Part shown: positions 53,174 to 62,276 of the stretch, one piece after another
How the letters are laid out: each line of letters begins with the position of its first letter
Position numbering within the stretch: the stretch's first letter is position 1
Position numbers and translations under genes: made by a program
DNA from: Elioraea tepida
GTDB lineage: Bacteria; Pseudomonadota; Alphaproteobacteria; Acetobacterales; Acetobacteraceae
NCBI RefSeq assembly: GCF_019203965.1
Contig: NZ_CP076448.1
Location: 2,743,001-2,807,000, forward strand
Reading direction: 5' to 3'
DNA length: 64,000 nucleotides
Notes under the pieces: model-generated
Databases searched by the model: none
Told to the model about the DNA's origin: nothing
Seen by the model: only the letters and a program-made list of their open reading frames with translations

Positions 53174-54571
53174 ATGGCCGGGGCGTCGTCACCGCGCGAG
53201 AGCGTGCTTCTGGTCGAGGACACGCGCGCTCTCGCCGAGCTCTACACCTCCTACCTCCGCGAGGCGCCGTGGTCGGTCGCGCACGCCGCCACGGCGGCGG
53301 AGGCGCGGGCGGCACTCGCGCGCGAGCCGGCGGATGCCGTGCTGCTCGATCTCCGCCTGCCGGATGCGGACGGGCTTGATCTCTTGCGCGAGCTGCGCTC
53401 TGCGCGGCGGCCGCCCGAGGTGATCGTGATCACGGCCAACGGCTCGGTCGCGACCGCTGTCGCCGCCATGCAGGCGGGAGCGACGGATTTCCTGGTGAAG
53501 CCCTTCCCGCAGGAGCGGCTGCTCGTCACGCTGAAGAACGCGCTCGAGCGGGCGCGACTCGCGCGCGAGGTCGAGGCGCTCAAGAGCGCGGCCGACCGCA
53601 CGTCCTATTGCGGCTTCATCGGCGCGGCACCGGCGATGCAGGCGGTCTATCGCATCATCGACAACGCCGCGGCGAGCCGGGCGACGGTCTTCATCACCGG
53701 CGAGTCAGGCACCGGCAAGGAGCTCGCGGCGGAGGCGGTGCACCGGATGTCGCCGCGGCGCGACGGCCCCTTCGTCGCCATCAATTGCGCCGCGATCCCG
53801 CGCGAGCTGATCGAGAGCGAGGTGTTCGGCCATGTCCGCGGCGCCTTCACCGGAGCTGTGGCCGACCGCGCCGGGGCGGCGGCACAGGCGCACGGCGGCA
53901 CGCTGTTCCTCGACGAGATCTGCGAGATGGACCTCGCGCTCCAGGGCAAGCTCCTGCGCTTCGTCCAGACCGGCGCCTACCAGCGCGTCGGCTCCCCACG
54001 CCTCGAGCAGGGGGATGTACGGTTCATCTGCGCGACGAACCGCGACCCGCTCGCCGAGGTGAAGGCCGGTCGGTTCCGCGAGGACCTCTACTATCGCCTG
54101 CACGTGATCCCGATCGAGCTGCCGCCCTTGCGCGAGCGGGGAACCGACATCGTGATGCTCGCCGAGCATTTCCTCGCCCGCTTCGCCGCGGAGGAGGGAA
54201 AGGGCTTCCGCGGTATTGCCGAGGACGCGCGTGCGGCGCTGATGGCGCATTCCTGGCCCGGCAATGTGCGCGAGCTCGAGAACGCGATCCGCACCGCCGT
54301 GGTGCTGAACGACGGGGAGCTGCTCACTGCCGCGATGCTGCCACCACGCGTGCTCTCGCGAGGATATCCCGCCCCGGCGGCGGCGCCGGAACAGCCCGCC
54401 CGCGCGCCGCAGGCCGCAGGGCGCAGTATCCGGCCGCTTGCCGAGATCGAACGGGAGGCGATCGAGCACGCCATCACCGCCTGCGGCGGCAACATCGCCC
54501 AGGCTGCTGCCGCCTTGGGGATCTCGCCGTCGACGATCTACCGCAAGCGCGCCGCCTGGGGTGGCGGCTGA
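53174..54571 (+). CDS. NtrC-family sigma-54 response regulator
   Basis: 465 residues. The receiver domain has acidic residues at 15-16, phosphoacceptor Asp59 in LLDLRLPDADG and Lys109. The AAA+ domain (about 145-370) has Walker A GESGTGKE, the sigma-54-contacting GAFTGA loop and Walker B FLDEIC, followed by the arginine region DLYYRLHVIPIELPPLRER. A Fis-type helix-turn-helix ends the protein (NIAQAAAALGISPSTIYRKRAAW). It activates sigma-54 promoters on phosphorylation. ATG 53174 follows a GGGA site. No histidine kinase is adjacent; a degenerate HPt-like protein lies next to it on the other strand. Confidence 0.92.
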   Translation: MAGASSPRESVLLVEDTRALAELYTSYLREAPWSVAHAATAAEARAALAREPADAVLLDLRLPDADGLDLLRELRSARRPPEVIVITANGSVATAVAAMQAGATDFLVKPFPQERLLVTLKNALERARLAREVEALKSAADRTSYCGFIGAAPAMQAVYRIIDNAAASRATVFITGESGTGKELAAEAVHRMSPRRDGPFVAINCAAIPRELIESEVFGHVRGAFTGAVADRAGAAAQAHGGTLFLDEICEMDLALQGKLLRFVQTGAYQRVGSPRLEQGDVRFICATNRDPLAEVKAGRFREDLYYRLHVIPIELPPLRERGTDIVMLAEHFLARFAAEEGKGFRGIAEDARAALMAHSWPGNVRELENAIRTAVVLNDGELLTAAMLPPRVLSRGYPAPAAAPEQPARAPQAAGRSIRPLAEIEREAIEHAITACGGNIAQAAAALGISPSTIYRKRAAWGGG

Positions 54572-54575
54572 GGCG

Positions 54576-54929
54576 TCACGCGCGTCCGCGCAGCTGCGCA
54601 AGCGCGGCATGCACGCCGCATTGCAGAACGCAAAAGGCAGAGGCCACCTCGTCGAGATTGCCGCTCCGGGCGGCGCGCTCGGCACGCAGCGCATCCTCCA
54701 CAAGCCCGGCGAGACCGAAGGCTGCCGCACCGGTGGCCAGAGCATTCGCCTCCGATGCGACGGCCGCCGTACGGCCCGCATCGATCGCACGGGCGATCGC
54801 ATCGATCCGGCGCAGAAGCTCGGTGCTGAAGAGGGCCGCCCGTGCGGCCCGGTGTTCTGCCCCCTCCGCCAGGGCGCTGACGTTCGCGCGCGTCTTGGAG
54901 GGGGAACCGTCGGCCATGCTCGCGAGCAT
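54576..54929 (-). CDS. HPt-like helical protein lacking the phosphoacceptor histidine
   Basis: About 117 residues from the ATG at 54929 (another ATG at 54917 is possible). The second half has the HPt four-helix pattern: LFSTELLRRIDAIARAIDAG, then ASEANALATGAAAFGLAGLVEDALRAERAARSGNLDEVASAFCVLQ. Where functional HPt domains have AHxLKG, this reads ANALATG, so the histidine is Asn and the lysine is displaced. It ends four bases before the convergent NtrC-like regulator's stop. It may bind the receiver without phosphotransfer, or be unrelated. Moderate confidence in coding, low in function. Confidence 0.5.
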   Translation of the reverse strand: MLASMADGSPSKTRANVSALAEGAEHRAARAALFSTELLRRIDAIARAIDAGRTAAVASEANALATGAAAFGLAGLVEDALRAERAARSGNLDEVASAFCVLQCGVHAALAQLRGRA

Positions 54930-54997
54930 CCTCTCATTCGGCGCCGCGGCGGCGCTGCCGCGGCCCGTCGTCTGGTCACTGACTTGCAAGATATGTG

Positions 54998-55405
54998 CTA
55001 GACGCTGCCGCAGCGCAGCATCGCTGCCGCCTTCGTGATCACCGCATGCGTCCTCTCCCACAGCCCAAGGCCGTCGAGTGCCGCGAGCGGCGTCCAGGCG
55101 AGGGCGATGCAGTCGCCGCCGGGAACCGCCTCGCCGGGGGCGGCTTTGGCCGCGAAATCGACGAGCGTGTAGTGGAACTGAACCCGCCCCGCCGCGTCGC
55201 GCGTGATCGAATCCACCACGTCGACGAGCCGAAGCGGCCCCTCCGGCGCGAGGCCGGTCTCCTCGGCGAGTTCCCGCAACGCCGCCTGTTCGACCGTCTC
55301 GCCGAGTTCCTGCCCCCCACCCGGGAGCGACCACTCGCCCGCACGCGGCGGCGACCCGCGGCGTATCAGGAGCACCGTGTCGCCTCGGAACAGGATCACC
55401 CCCAC
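54998..55405 (-). CDS. NUDIX hydrolase
   Basis: A 135-residue NUDIX domain: GVILFRGDTVLLIRRGS, then the Nudix box starting GGGQELGETVEQAA and ending RELAEETGL, all key Gly, Glu and Arg residues present. It hydrolyses a nucleoside diphosphate linked to another group; the substrate is unknown. The GTG at 55405 starts inside the expected first strand, and family members usually have 10-15 more residues. An in-frame CTG at 55444 would add SGREYPTHPRVGV and would overlap the upstream stop, so the true start is probably there. Confidence 0.85.
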   Translation of the reverse strand: MGVILFRGDTVLLIRRGSPPRAGEWSLPGGGQELGETVEQAALRELAEETGLAPEGPLRLVDVVDSITRDAAGRVQFHYTLVDFAAKAAPGEAVPGGDCIALAWTPLAALDGLGLWERTHAVITKAAAMLRCGSV

Positions 55406-55440
55406 CCCGACGCGCGGATGGGTCGGATACTCGCGCCCGC

Positions 55441-56520
55441 TCAGGAGGGATCTCGGGCCGGCGGGGCGGCGACGTCCTCGGGCCGGTAGAGCAGGACGTC
55501 AGCCTTCCAGTCGATGAGCTGGAACGCCCAAGGCGAGAGGCGGCGGGAGAGCGCCTCTGCCTCTGCCTTCGCCTCCTCCGCGCTCTTGACCTCGTTCGGG
55601 GGATTGTCGGGCCGGGGCCGCTCCTGCCAGGCGACAGCGAACAGAGCCCAGCGTTTCTCCTCCGCCCCGACCAGCCGGACCGTGATGCCGAGCCCGTCGA
55701 AGGTCTCGAACCGCGCCTCGCCGAGCGTGGTCGCCCCGGCGAGCGAGGCGGCGGGGCGGACATCGTTGAAGGTGAGCCACTCGAGGGCGCGCGGCAGGTC
55801 GTCAACCTTCGCCTGGTCCGCCCGGAAATCCTCCGCCATCCCCTCAAGCTCGACCGACTCGAGATCGGCGCTGCGGCGGACGGCGCGCACCGGCTCCGCA
55901 CCGGCCCGGTGCGTGGTCGCCGAGGCGATCCGGGAGCGACGGATGTCGAGGATCTCGCGCTCCACCCAGAGCATCGGGTCGTTGTCGGTGCGAAGCGTTC
56001 CCTCGGCGAGGAAGGTGCGCGTCTCGCCGGGCCGGCGGAGATAGATCGCTTCGGGCAGGTTGCCCGCGGTGCGGATCCGCCTGCGGCCGAGGATCGCCTC
56101 GACGATCGCGTTTCCTTGCGCGTCGAGCACGCGCAGGAGCTGGCTCGTCCCGCCCGGAACGGTCACGTCCTCGAGGCCGAGGCGCGAGAACAGCTCGGGG
56201 TTACCGGTTCGCTCCTCGATCAGCTTGAGTTCGACAAGACCGGCGAAGAGCTCACGCACCCGGTCCGGCCGGACGGGGTAGCCGCCCTTGTCGGCAAGAC
56301 CCCAGACGCCGTCCGCACGGGTGAGCACGAGCGTTCCGTCGTGGCGCCTGATCTCGATGCGCACGGCCTCGGCAAGACGCGGCGCCACCCCGGGAAAGGC
56401 CGGCTCGCCAATCACCAACGCCTCGGTGCGCGGGCGCTCGCCACCCAGCAGCACCGCCGCTGCGCCGCCGGCAGCGGCCAGCGCCGCCGCGCCGAGCAGG
56501 AGAACCCCTCGCCGCGTCAT
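55441..56520 (-). CDS. DUF4340 domain protein of an ABC transporter operon
   Basis: 359 residues from the ATG at 56520, which overlaps the upstream GldG-like stop (ATGA). A membrane anchor (TRRGVLLLGAAALAAAGGAAAVLLGG) precedes a beta-rich DUF4340 region: VRIEIRRHDGTLVLTRADGVWGLADKGGYPVRPDRVRELFAGLVELKLIE, repeated more weakly in the second half. DUF4340 proteins usually accompany GldG/GldF-type ABC systems of unknown cargo. It is the last gene of that operon here. Confidence 0.8.
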   Translation of the reverse strand: MTRRGVLLLGAAALAAAGGAAAVLLGGERPRTEALVIGEPAFPGVAPRLAEAVRIEIRRHDGTLVLTRADGVWGLADKGGYPVRPDRVRELFAGLVELKLIEERTGNPELFSRLGLEDVTVPGGTSQLLRVLDAQGNAIVEAILGRRRIRTAGNLPEAIYLRRPGETRTFLAEGTLRTDNDPMLWVEREILDIRRSRIASATTHRAGAEPVRAVRRSADLESVELEGMAEDFRADQAKVDDLPRALEWLTFNDVRPAASLAGATTLGEARFETFDGLGITVRLVGAEEKRWALFAVAWQERPRPDNPPNEVKSAEEAKAEAEALSRRLSPWAFQLIDWKADVLLYRPEDVAAPPARDPS

Positions 56521-58511
56521 GCCGGCGCCTCCAGAGGCTCCTCGGCACGCCGGGCGCGCCGGCGTATCCGCCACAGCCCGAGCAGGATCGCGACGATTGC
56601 CACCACCACGGGGACGGCGACGATGGCGGCAAGCTTCACTGTTCGCTCGAGCGCCTCGATGTCGCGGCGGAGGTCGCGCTGCACCGCGCGCAGTTCCTGC
56701 CGCGTCTCGAGGATGACGCGCCGCGCCTCCTCGATCGCCGCGCGCTGCTCCGCCGTCAACACGGCCTCGGCCCGGCTGCGCTCGGCGGCGGTCGCACCAC
56801 CCTGGCGAAGCTCCCGCAGGCGACGCTCGGTCTCCTCGAGCTTGCGTGTGAGCGCCTGTTCGGTGGCGCGGTAGTTCGCCTCCGCCTGGCGCCGCATCGA
56901 CTCGACAAGTTCGAAGGGTCTCCGGCTCTCGCCTCGGCTGCGCAGCCCGATCAGCGCATCGGAGCCGGCGAGATTGTCGAGCGCATTCACGATCAGCGCG
57001 CCATTGTCGGCGGTCGGCTGCGCCACCTGCTGGCCGAAGAAGTCCTGCACGCGCACCCAGAACCTGTCCTCGAGCACGTCGCTGTCGGCGATCACCACGA
57101 GGTTGGCCGTGCCCTCGCTTCGCGCGAGGTGGGGCCGCGTGCGGGTCGGCGCCTCCTCTCCCTCGGCCGGCGGGGGAGGGCCATCGGGGAAGGCGGAGGG
57201 GAGCGTGCCGCGGATCCGCGCAGCGAGGGTGAGCGCCTGCCCGCCCGGGCGGAACTCGGCGAGGATGGCTGCGGGGTTGGGGTCGTTGCGCACCTTCTCG
57301 GCCGGGATCGCCGCCGCCTCCGCGCTCGTGGTGATGAGCGGGAGGAACTCGATCGCCGCCCCCTCGCGTCGCGTCAGGAAGCCTGGGCTTCCGAACGCCA
57401 CCTGGTTCAGCTCGCCCGTGACGATGTCGCCGCGCGCGATCTGGCCGGGCCCAGAGGCGACGAACCAGGCGACGTAGTCGACGGCCTGCAGACGATCCTG
57501 CGGGTTGGCGCGCACCCGAAACGCGCCGCGAAGATCGGCCGCCACCTTGTCTTTGTCGAAGCCGATTCCCCAGGCCTCGAGCAGGCGCGGCAGGTCGGAG
57601 GCGGTGTCGGTCTGCGGCCGGCCGCGCGGGTCGGGCCGGAAGGCCTGCGCCTCGGAGTGCGGATCGACGAGCAAGAGGAGCCGCCCGCCGCGCATCACGA
57701 ACTGGTCGATCGCATACTGGGCGCGGAGCGAGAGGTTCTGCGGGTGCGCCACCATCAGCACCGAGATCCCCGGATCGATCTCGGCGGCATCAAGCGGCAC
57801 CTCCCTCACCTCGAGGAACTGGCGCATCTGCGTCATCACCACCCAGGGCGGGGAGGGCCGCCCCCCGAGGCCGCGCATCTCGCCGTTCACCGGCAGGCCC
57901 GTCATGACGCCGATCACGGGCCGGCGCGGGTTCGACAGCTCGTAGACGAGGCGCGTGAGGTCGGCCTCGAGGAAGCGCTCGCGCTCCAGCTGGAAGAACG
58001 GGATCGTCCGCTCGTCGTCGAGCGTGTTCGAGCCGGCGAGCCCGAAATAGACCTGCTCGCCCGACCGGTCGACCGGCACGCCCTGCAGCCCGTAGGCGAG
58101 CGCACGGTCCTCGACCTCGGAGAACGGCTCCGGCTCGTAGAACTCGAGGCGAATCTTGCCGTTCGAGAGCTCGGCATATTCGCGCAGCAATTCGCGCACC
58201 CGGGTGGCGAGCCCGGCATAGAGCGGGATCTCCCGCCCGAGGCGCTGGGAGTAGTAGAGCCGGAGCGTGATCGGCTCCTCTAGGCTGCGCAGCACCGTCT
58301 TCGTGCCCTCGGAGAGGGTGTAGAGACGTTCCTCTGTCAGATCGATCCGGGCGGTCGCGAGAAACCGGTCGGCGAGCACGTTGACGGCGACGGCGAGCAC
58401 GAGCGCGGCGAGGATCCCGGCCGCACCGAGCAGGCGGCGCGGCGGCGCCTTTGCGGGCGGCTTCCGTGTCACCGCTGCGTCGAGCGTCGCGTGATGGGCG
58501 GCGTCCAACAT
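56517..58511 (-). CDS. GldG family (DUF7088/ABC-associated) protein
   Basis: 664 residues with an N-terminal helix (LLGAAGILAALVLAVAVNVLAD), a large extracytoplasmic domain (ATARIDLTEERLYTLSEGTKTVLRSLEEPITLRLYYS, LMVAHPQNLSLRAQYAIDQFVMRGGRLLLLVDPHSEA) and a C-terminal coiled-coil plus helix (EAVLTAEQRAAIEEARRVILETRQELRAVQRDLRRDIEALERTVKLAAIVAVPVVVAIVAILLG). This matches GldG-like components encoded with an ABC permease and ATPase. The system may move or act on a periplasmic polymer; no gliding genes are visible. The stop overlaps the DUF4340 start. Confidence 0.82.
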   Translation of the reverse strand: MLDAAHHATLDAAVTRKPPAKAPPRRLLGAAGILAALVLAVAVNVLADRFLATARIDLTEERLYTLSEGTKTVLRSLEEPITLRLYYSQRLGREIPLYAGLATRVRELLREYAELSNGKIRLEFYEPEPFSEVEDRALAYGLQGVPVDRSGEQVYFGLAGSNTLDDERTIPFFQLERERFLEADLTRLVYELSNPRRPVIGVMTGLPVNGEMRGLGGRPSPPWVVMTQMRQFLEVREVPLDAAEIDPGISVLMVAHPQNLSLRAQYAIDQFVMRGGRLLLLVDPHSEAQAFRPDPRGRPQTDTASDLPRLLEAWGIGFDKDKVAADLRGAFRVRANPQDRLQAVDYVAWFVASGPGQIARGDIVTGELNQVAFGSPGFLTRREGAAIEFLPLITTSAEAAAIPAEKVRNDPNPAAILAEFRPGGQALTLAARIRGTLPSAFPDGPPPPAEGEEAPTRTRPHLARSEGTANLVVIADSDVLEDRFWVRVQDFFGQQVAQPTADNGALIVNALDNLAGSDALIGLRSRGESRRPFELVESMRRQAEANYRATEQALTRKLEETERRLRELRQGGATAAERSRAEAVLTAEQRAAIEEARRVILETRQELRAVQRDLRRDIEALERTVKLAAIVAVPVVVAIVAILLGLWRIRRRARRAEEPLEAPA

Positions 58512-58512
58512 C

Positions 58513-59247
58513 TCACCCCGCCTTCTTGAGTTCGACGATCACCGCGTTGGCATAGAGCCAGAAGGCGATGAAGGAGGCGAAGAACACGAGGTCGCGGGCC
58601 GCGATCACGCCGCGGGTGATGCTGTCGTAGCGGCCGATCAGGCTGATCCGCCGCGCCGCTTCGAGCGCCTCCGCTGGGATCGCATCGGCGATGAAGCCCG
58701 CGACCACGGGGCTGCCGAACACGGTGAAGACGAAGCAGACGGCGGTCGCGAGAACGAAAGCGATCACCTGGTTCTTCGTCAGCGCCGACACCGCCGCGCC
58801 AACCGCGAGATAGCAACCGGCGAGCAGGAGCGAGCCCGCGTAGCCCGCGACGATCACGCCATTGTCCGGCGTGCCGAGCAGGTTGACGATCACGACAAAG
58901 GGGAAGGTGAGCGCGAGCGCGATCGCCGTGAACGCCCAGGCCGCGAGGAACTTGCCCAAGACCGCCTGCCACATCGCCACCGGCAGGGTGAGCAGGAGTT
59001 CGATCGTCCCGGTGCGCCTCTCTTCCGCCCAAAGCCGCATTGTGATCGCCGGGATGAGCAAGAGGTAGAGCCAGGGGTGGAAGGTGAAGAAGGGAGCGAG
59101 GTCGGCCTGGCCGCGCTCGAAGAAGGAGCCGACGGAGAAGGTCAACGCGCCGAGCAGGACGAGGAAAATGACGATGAACACATACGCGACGGGGGTCGCG
59201 AAATAGGCCGCAAGCTCGCGCCGCGTGATGGCAAGGAGCGTGCGCAT
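58513..59247 (-). CDS. ABC-2 type permease
   Basis: 244 residues and six predicted helices, starting MRTLLAITRRELAAYFATPVAYVFIVIFLVLLG. The RLWAEERRTGTIELLLTLPVAMWQAVLGKFLAAW motif is characteristic of ABC-2 permeases of the GldF/YhgE kind. It forms the membrane part of the ABC system with the adjacent ATPase (one base between ATPase stop and this ATG) and the GldG-like subunit (one base downstream). Confidence 0.9.
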   Translation of the reverse strand: MRTLLAITRRELAAYFATPVAYVFIVIFLVLLGALTFSVGSFFERGQADLAPFFTFHPWLYLLLIPAITMRLWAEERRTGTIELLLTLPVAMWQAVLGKFLAAWAFTAIALALTFPFVVIVNLLGTPDNGVIVAGYAGSLLLAGCYLAVGAAVSALTKNQVIAFVLATAVCFVFTVFGSPVVAGFIADAIPAEALEAARRISLIGRYDSITRGVIAARDLVFFASFIAFWLYANAVIVELKKAG

Positions 59248-59248
59248 C

Positions 59249-60217
59249 TCAGGCCGCCTCGCGCAGCCCGCCGGCGGCGGTCGTGATGGTGCGGAACACC
59301 TCGTCGAGCCGCCCGCGCTCGACCCAGAGCTCCGCGGGCGAGATCGAGGCGGCGGCAAGCGCCTGCCTGACCGACACCTCGATCGACTGCCCGCTGGCCG
59401 GAAGAGCCGAGACGGAGACGAGGCCATCGATCGGCGTCTCCTCCGCCTCGACGGCCGCCACGCCGGCAAGCCCCCGCAACGCGGCCATCGCCGCCGCCCG
59501 CTGCCCCGGCGGCACCCGGACCGTCACCGCATTGTGCCAGCGCGAGCGCGCCGCGAGAGCGGCCGGAGAGCCATCCGCCACCAGCCGGCCGCGGGCGATC
59601 ACCACCGCGCGGGTGCAGATTGCCTCCACCTCTTCGAGGATGTGGGTGGAGATGATGATCGCCTTCTCTGACGCCATCGCGCTGATCAGCCGCCGAACCT
59701 CGTGCTTCTGGTTCGGGTCGAGCCCGTCGGTCGGCTCGTCGAGGATCAGAACCTCGGGGTCGTGGAGCAGCGCCTGGGCGAGGCCCACGCGTCGCTTGAA
59801 CCCCTTCGAGAGCGCCTCGATCGGGTAGTAGATCACATCGCCGAGGCTCGTTGCCCGCATCGCCCGCTCGACGCGCGCGCGGCGTTCCGCCCCGGAGAAG
59901 CCGCGCACCGAAGCCACCCAGTCAAGGAAGGCGAGCACGGTCATGTCCGGGTAGGTCGGCGCTCCTTCGGGCAGGTAGCCGAGGCGACGCTTCACCGCGA
60001 GCGGCTCGGCAAGCACGTCGTGCCCGGCAAGCCGCGCAGTGCCGGCGGTCGGCGTGAGGAAGCCCGCAATCATCTTCATGGTGGTGGACTTGCCCGCGCC
60101 GTTCGGCCCGAGGAATCCGAGCACCTCGCCGCGCTCGACCGTCATCGAGACGTCGTCGACGGCAATCACCGGCCCGAAGCGTTTGGTGAGGCCCTCGACC
60201 TCGATCATCGCCGCCAT
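59249..60217 (-). CDS. ABC transporter ATP-binding protein
   Basis: 322 residues. Walker A GPNGAGKST, signature LSKGFKRRVGLAQ, Walker B VLILDEPTDGLDPNQ and switch histidine in STHILEEVEA are all intact, with the C-terminal extension seen in NodI/CcmA-like and GldA ATPases. It energises the ABC-2 permease downstream. A second ATG three codons in is possible. It heads the four-gene ATPase, permease, GldG and DUF4340 operon. Confidence 0.9.
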   Translation of the reverse strand: MAAMIEVEGLTKRFGPVIAVDDVSMTVERGEVLGFLGPNGAGKSTTMKMIAGFLTPTAGTARLAGHDVLAEPLAVKRRLGYLPEGAPTYPDMTVLAFLDWVASVRGFSGAERRARVERAMRATSLGDVIYYPIEALSKGFKRRVGLAQALLHDPEVLILDEPTDGLDPNQKHEVRRLISAMASEKAIIISTHILEEVEAICTRAVVIARGRLVADGSPAALAARSRWHNAVTVRVPPGQRAAAMAALRGLAGVAAVEAEETPIDGLVSVSALPASGQSIEVSVRQALAAASISPAELWVERGRLDEVFRTITTAAGGLREAA

Positions 60218-60394
60218 GCGGCCTCGATCCTCTGTCTCTGCCCGAAACCGGCGGCGGATTTAGAAGCGCCGCCGCCGGCGATCAAGTCAGGACCAGGGGG
60301 TTGATTATGGCGTCAGGTGCGGGTCAAGGCGGGCTGACCGGGTCGTGATCGGCGCTTCGCCGCGTCCGGCCGGCTCGGGACGAGGGGGGAAGCG

Positions 60395-60850
60395 ATGGAC
60401 CTGCGCGAGCGCTACGTCGAGGACTACACGCCCGGCCACAGCGTGACATTCGGCGCGCGCACCGTGACCGCGGAGGAGATCATCGCCTTCGCGCGGGCCG
60501 TCGACCCGCAAGCCTTCCACCTCTCGGAGGAGGGCGGCCGATCGAGCCCCTATGGCGGGCTGATCGCCTCCGGCTGGCACACGGCGGCGCTGACCATGCG
60601 CATGCTCGTCGACACGGTCGTCTCCCGCCACGGCCTCGGCTCTCCCGGCCTCGACGAGCTCCGCTGGCTCAAGCCTGTCCGGCCCGGAGACACGCTCTCG
60701 GTGCGCGTCACTGTGCTCGAGACGCGGCAGTCCCGCTCGAAGCCCGATCGCGGCATCGTCAAGCAGCGCACCGAGGCGCTGAACCAGAACGGCGAGGTGG
60801 TGATGCTCTGGACCGGCACCATCCTCGTCCGCTGCCGCACGCCCGCCTAG
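60395..60850 (+). CDS. MaoC-like dehydratase
   Basis: 151 residues: [47 protein letters not shown] and [21 protein letters not shown] show the hot-dog fold with the hydratase Asp/His pattern (DPQAFH). It probably hydrates or dehydrates an enoyl-CoA. The end overlaps the convergent gltX by four bases, and no partner is adjacent. Substrate unknown. Confidence 0.88.
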   Translation: MDLRERYVEDYTPGHSVTFGARTVTAEEIIAFARAVDPQAFHLSEEGGRSSPYGGLIASGWHTAALTMRMLVDTVVSRHGLGSPGLDELRWLKPVRPGDTLSVRVTVLETRQSRSKPDRGIVKQRTEALNQNGEVVMLWTGTILVRCRTPA

Positions 60851-62244
60851 CCCGACACGGCGGCGATCCGCGCCAGCGTTTCCGCCTCGCCGAGCGCGGC
60901 CGCGACGTCGAACACAGGAGGGCTCACCGTCGAGCCGGTCAGCGCAGCGCGCAGCGGCATCGCGAGATCCTTCAGCGTCACGCCGGTGGCGGCGGCGTGC
61001 GCGCGCGCGGCCGCCTCAAGCGCGGCCGGCTCCCACGCCACGCCCTCGAAGGCGCGCGCGAGCCCGCGCAGGGCGATGCGCGCCTCCGGCGTGAGCAGTG
61101 CTTGGGCCTTCGGCTCGAAGCTGAGCGGAATGGTTCTGACCAGGAACGAAGCCTGGTCAGCGAGCTCCTCGAGCGTCTGCGCACGCTCCTTCAGCGCCGG
61201 CATCAGCTTCGCCACACGCTCCGCCGTGATCGCGCCGATCGCCCCTTCGGCGCGCCGGGCGAGCCGCTCGAGCGTGAGCTTCGTCAGCCGCTCGTTGTCG
61301 GCGCGGCGTATCCAGACGCCGTTGAGGTGCCTGAGCTTGGCATAGTCGAACCGGGCCGCGCCGCGCCCGACATCGGCGAGGTCGAAGATCGCCGCCGCTT
61401 CCTCGAGCCCGATCACCTCGATGTCGCCGCGGCCCCAGCCGAGGCGGAGCAGGTAGTTCGCCACCGCCTCGGGAAGGTAGCCCTGGTCGCGGAAGTCGAG
61501 CACGCTCACCGCCCCGTGGCGCTTCGAAAGCTTCGCCCCGTCCTGGCCGTGGATCAGCGGGATGTGGGCGAAGCGCGGCGGCTCCCACCCCATCGCGCGA
61601 TAGACCTGGACCTGGCGGAAGGTGTTGGTCAGGTGGTCGTCGCCGCGGATCACGTGGGTGATCCCCATGTCGTGGTCATCGACAACCACGGCGTGGAGAT
61701 AGGTCGGGCGCCCGTCGCTGCGGAGCAGGATCATGTCATCGAGCTCCGCGTTGGCGACCCGGACCGTGCCCTGCACGAGGTCCTCGACCACCGTCTCGCC
61801 CTCGCGCGGCGCCTTGAGGCGTATCGCCCCGGGCACGCCGGGCGGGGCCTCCTTCGGGTCGCGGTCGCGCCAGGTGCCGTCGTAGCGCGGCGGCCGGCCT
61901 TCCGCGATCGCCCGCTCCCGCATCGCCTGCAGCTCCTCGGGCGTCTCATAGGCGTAGTAGGCCGTGCCGGCAGCCACCATCGCGCGCGCCACCTCGGCGT
62001 GGCGTGCGGCGCGCGCGCGCTGCGAGACGGGCGGCTCGTCTGGCGGAATGCCGAGCCATGCGAGGCTCTCGATGATCTGCTCGACCGCGCCGGGCACCTC
62101 GCGCGTCGTGTCCGTGTCCTCGATCCTGAGCAGGAACCGGCCGCCGGTGGCCCGCGCGAACAGCCAGTTGAAGAGAGCGGTGCGGGCGCCGCCGATGTGG
62201 AGGAACCCCGTGGGAGAGGGAGCGAAGCGCGTGACGGTTGACAT
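60847..62244 (-). CDS. gltX: Glutamate-tRNA ligase
   Basis: A 465-residue class I synthetase: HIGH-like [12 protein letters not shown] near the N-terminus, [13 protein letters not shown]-type motif, and the D-type insertion and anticodon-binding C-terminal half. It charges tRNA-Glu (and often tRNA-Gln in bacteria lacking a glutaminyl synthetase). No defects are visible. Position next to recG is convergent-neutral; the two are on the same strand with a 32-base gap. Confidence 0.95.
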   Translation of the reverse strand: MSTVTRFAPSPTGFLHIGGARTALFNWLFARATGGRFLLRIEDTDTTREVPGAVEQIIESLAWLGIPPDEPPVSQRARAARHAEVARAMVAAGTAYYAYETPEELQAMRERAIAEGRPPRYDGTWRDRDPKEAPPGVPGAIRLKAPREGETVVEDLVQGTVRVANAELDDMILLRSDGRPTYLHAVVVDDHDMGITHVIRGDDHLTNTFRQVQVYRAMGWEPPRFAHIPLIHGQDGAKLSKRHGAVSVLDFRDQGYLPEAVANYLLRLGWGRGDIEVIGLEEAAAIFDLADVGRGAARFDYAKLRHLNGVWIRRADNERLTKLTLERLARRAEGAIGAITAERVAKLMPALKERAQTLEELADQASFLVRTIPLSFEPKAQALLTPEARIALRGLARAFEGVAWEPAALEAAARAHAAATGVTLKDLAMPLRAALTGSTVSPPVFDVAAALGEAETLARIAAVSG

Positions 62245-62276
62245 GCCGGGGCCTCTACCATGCTGCCGTCGGGGCG

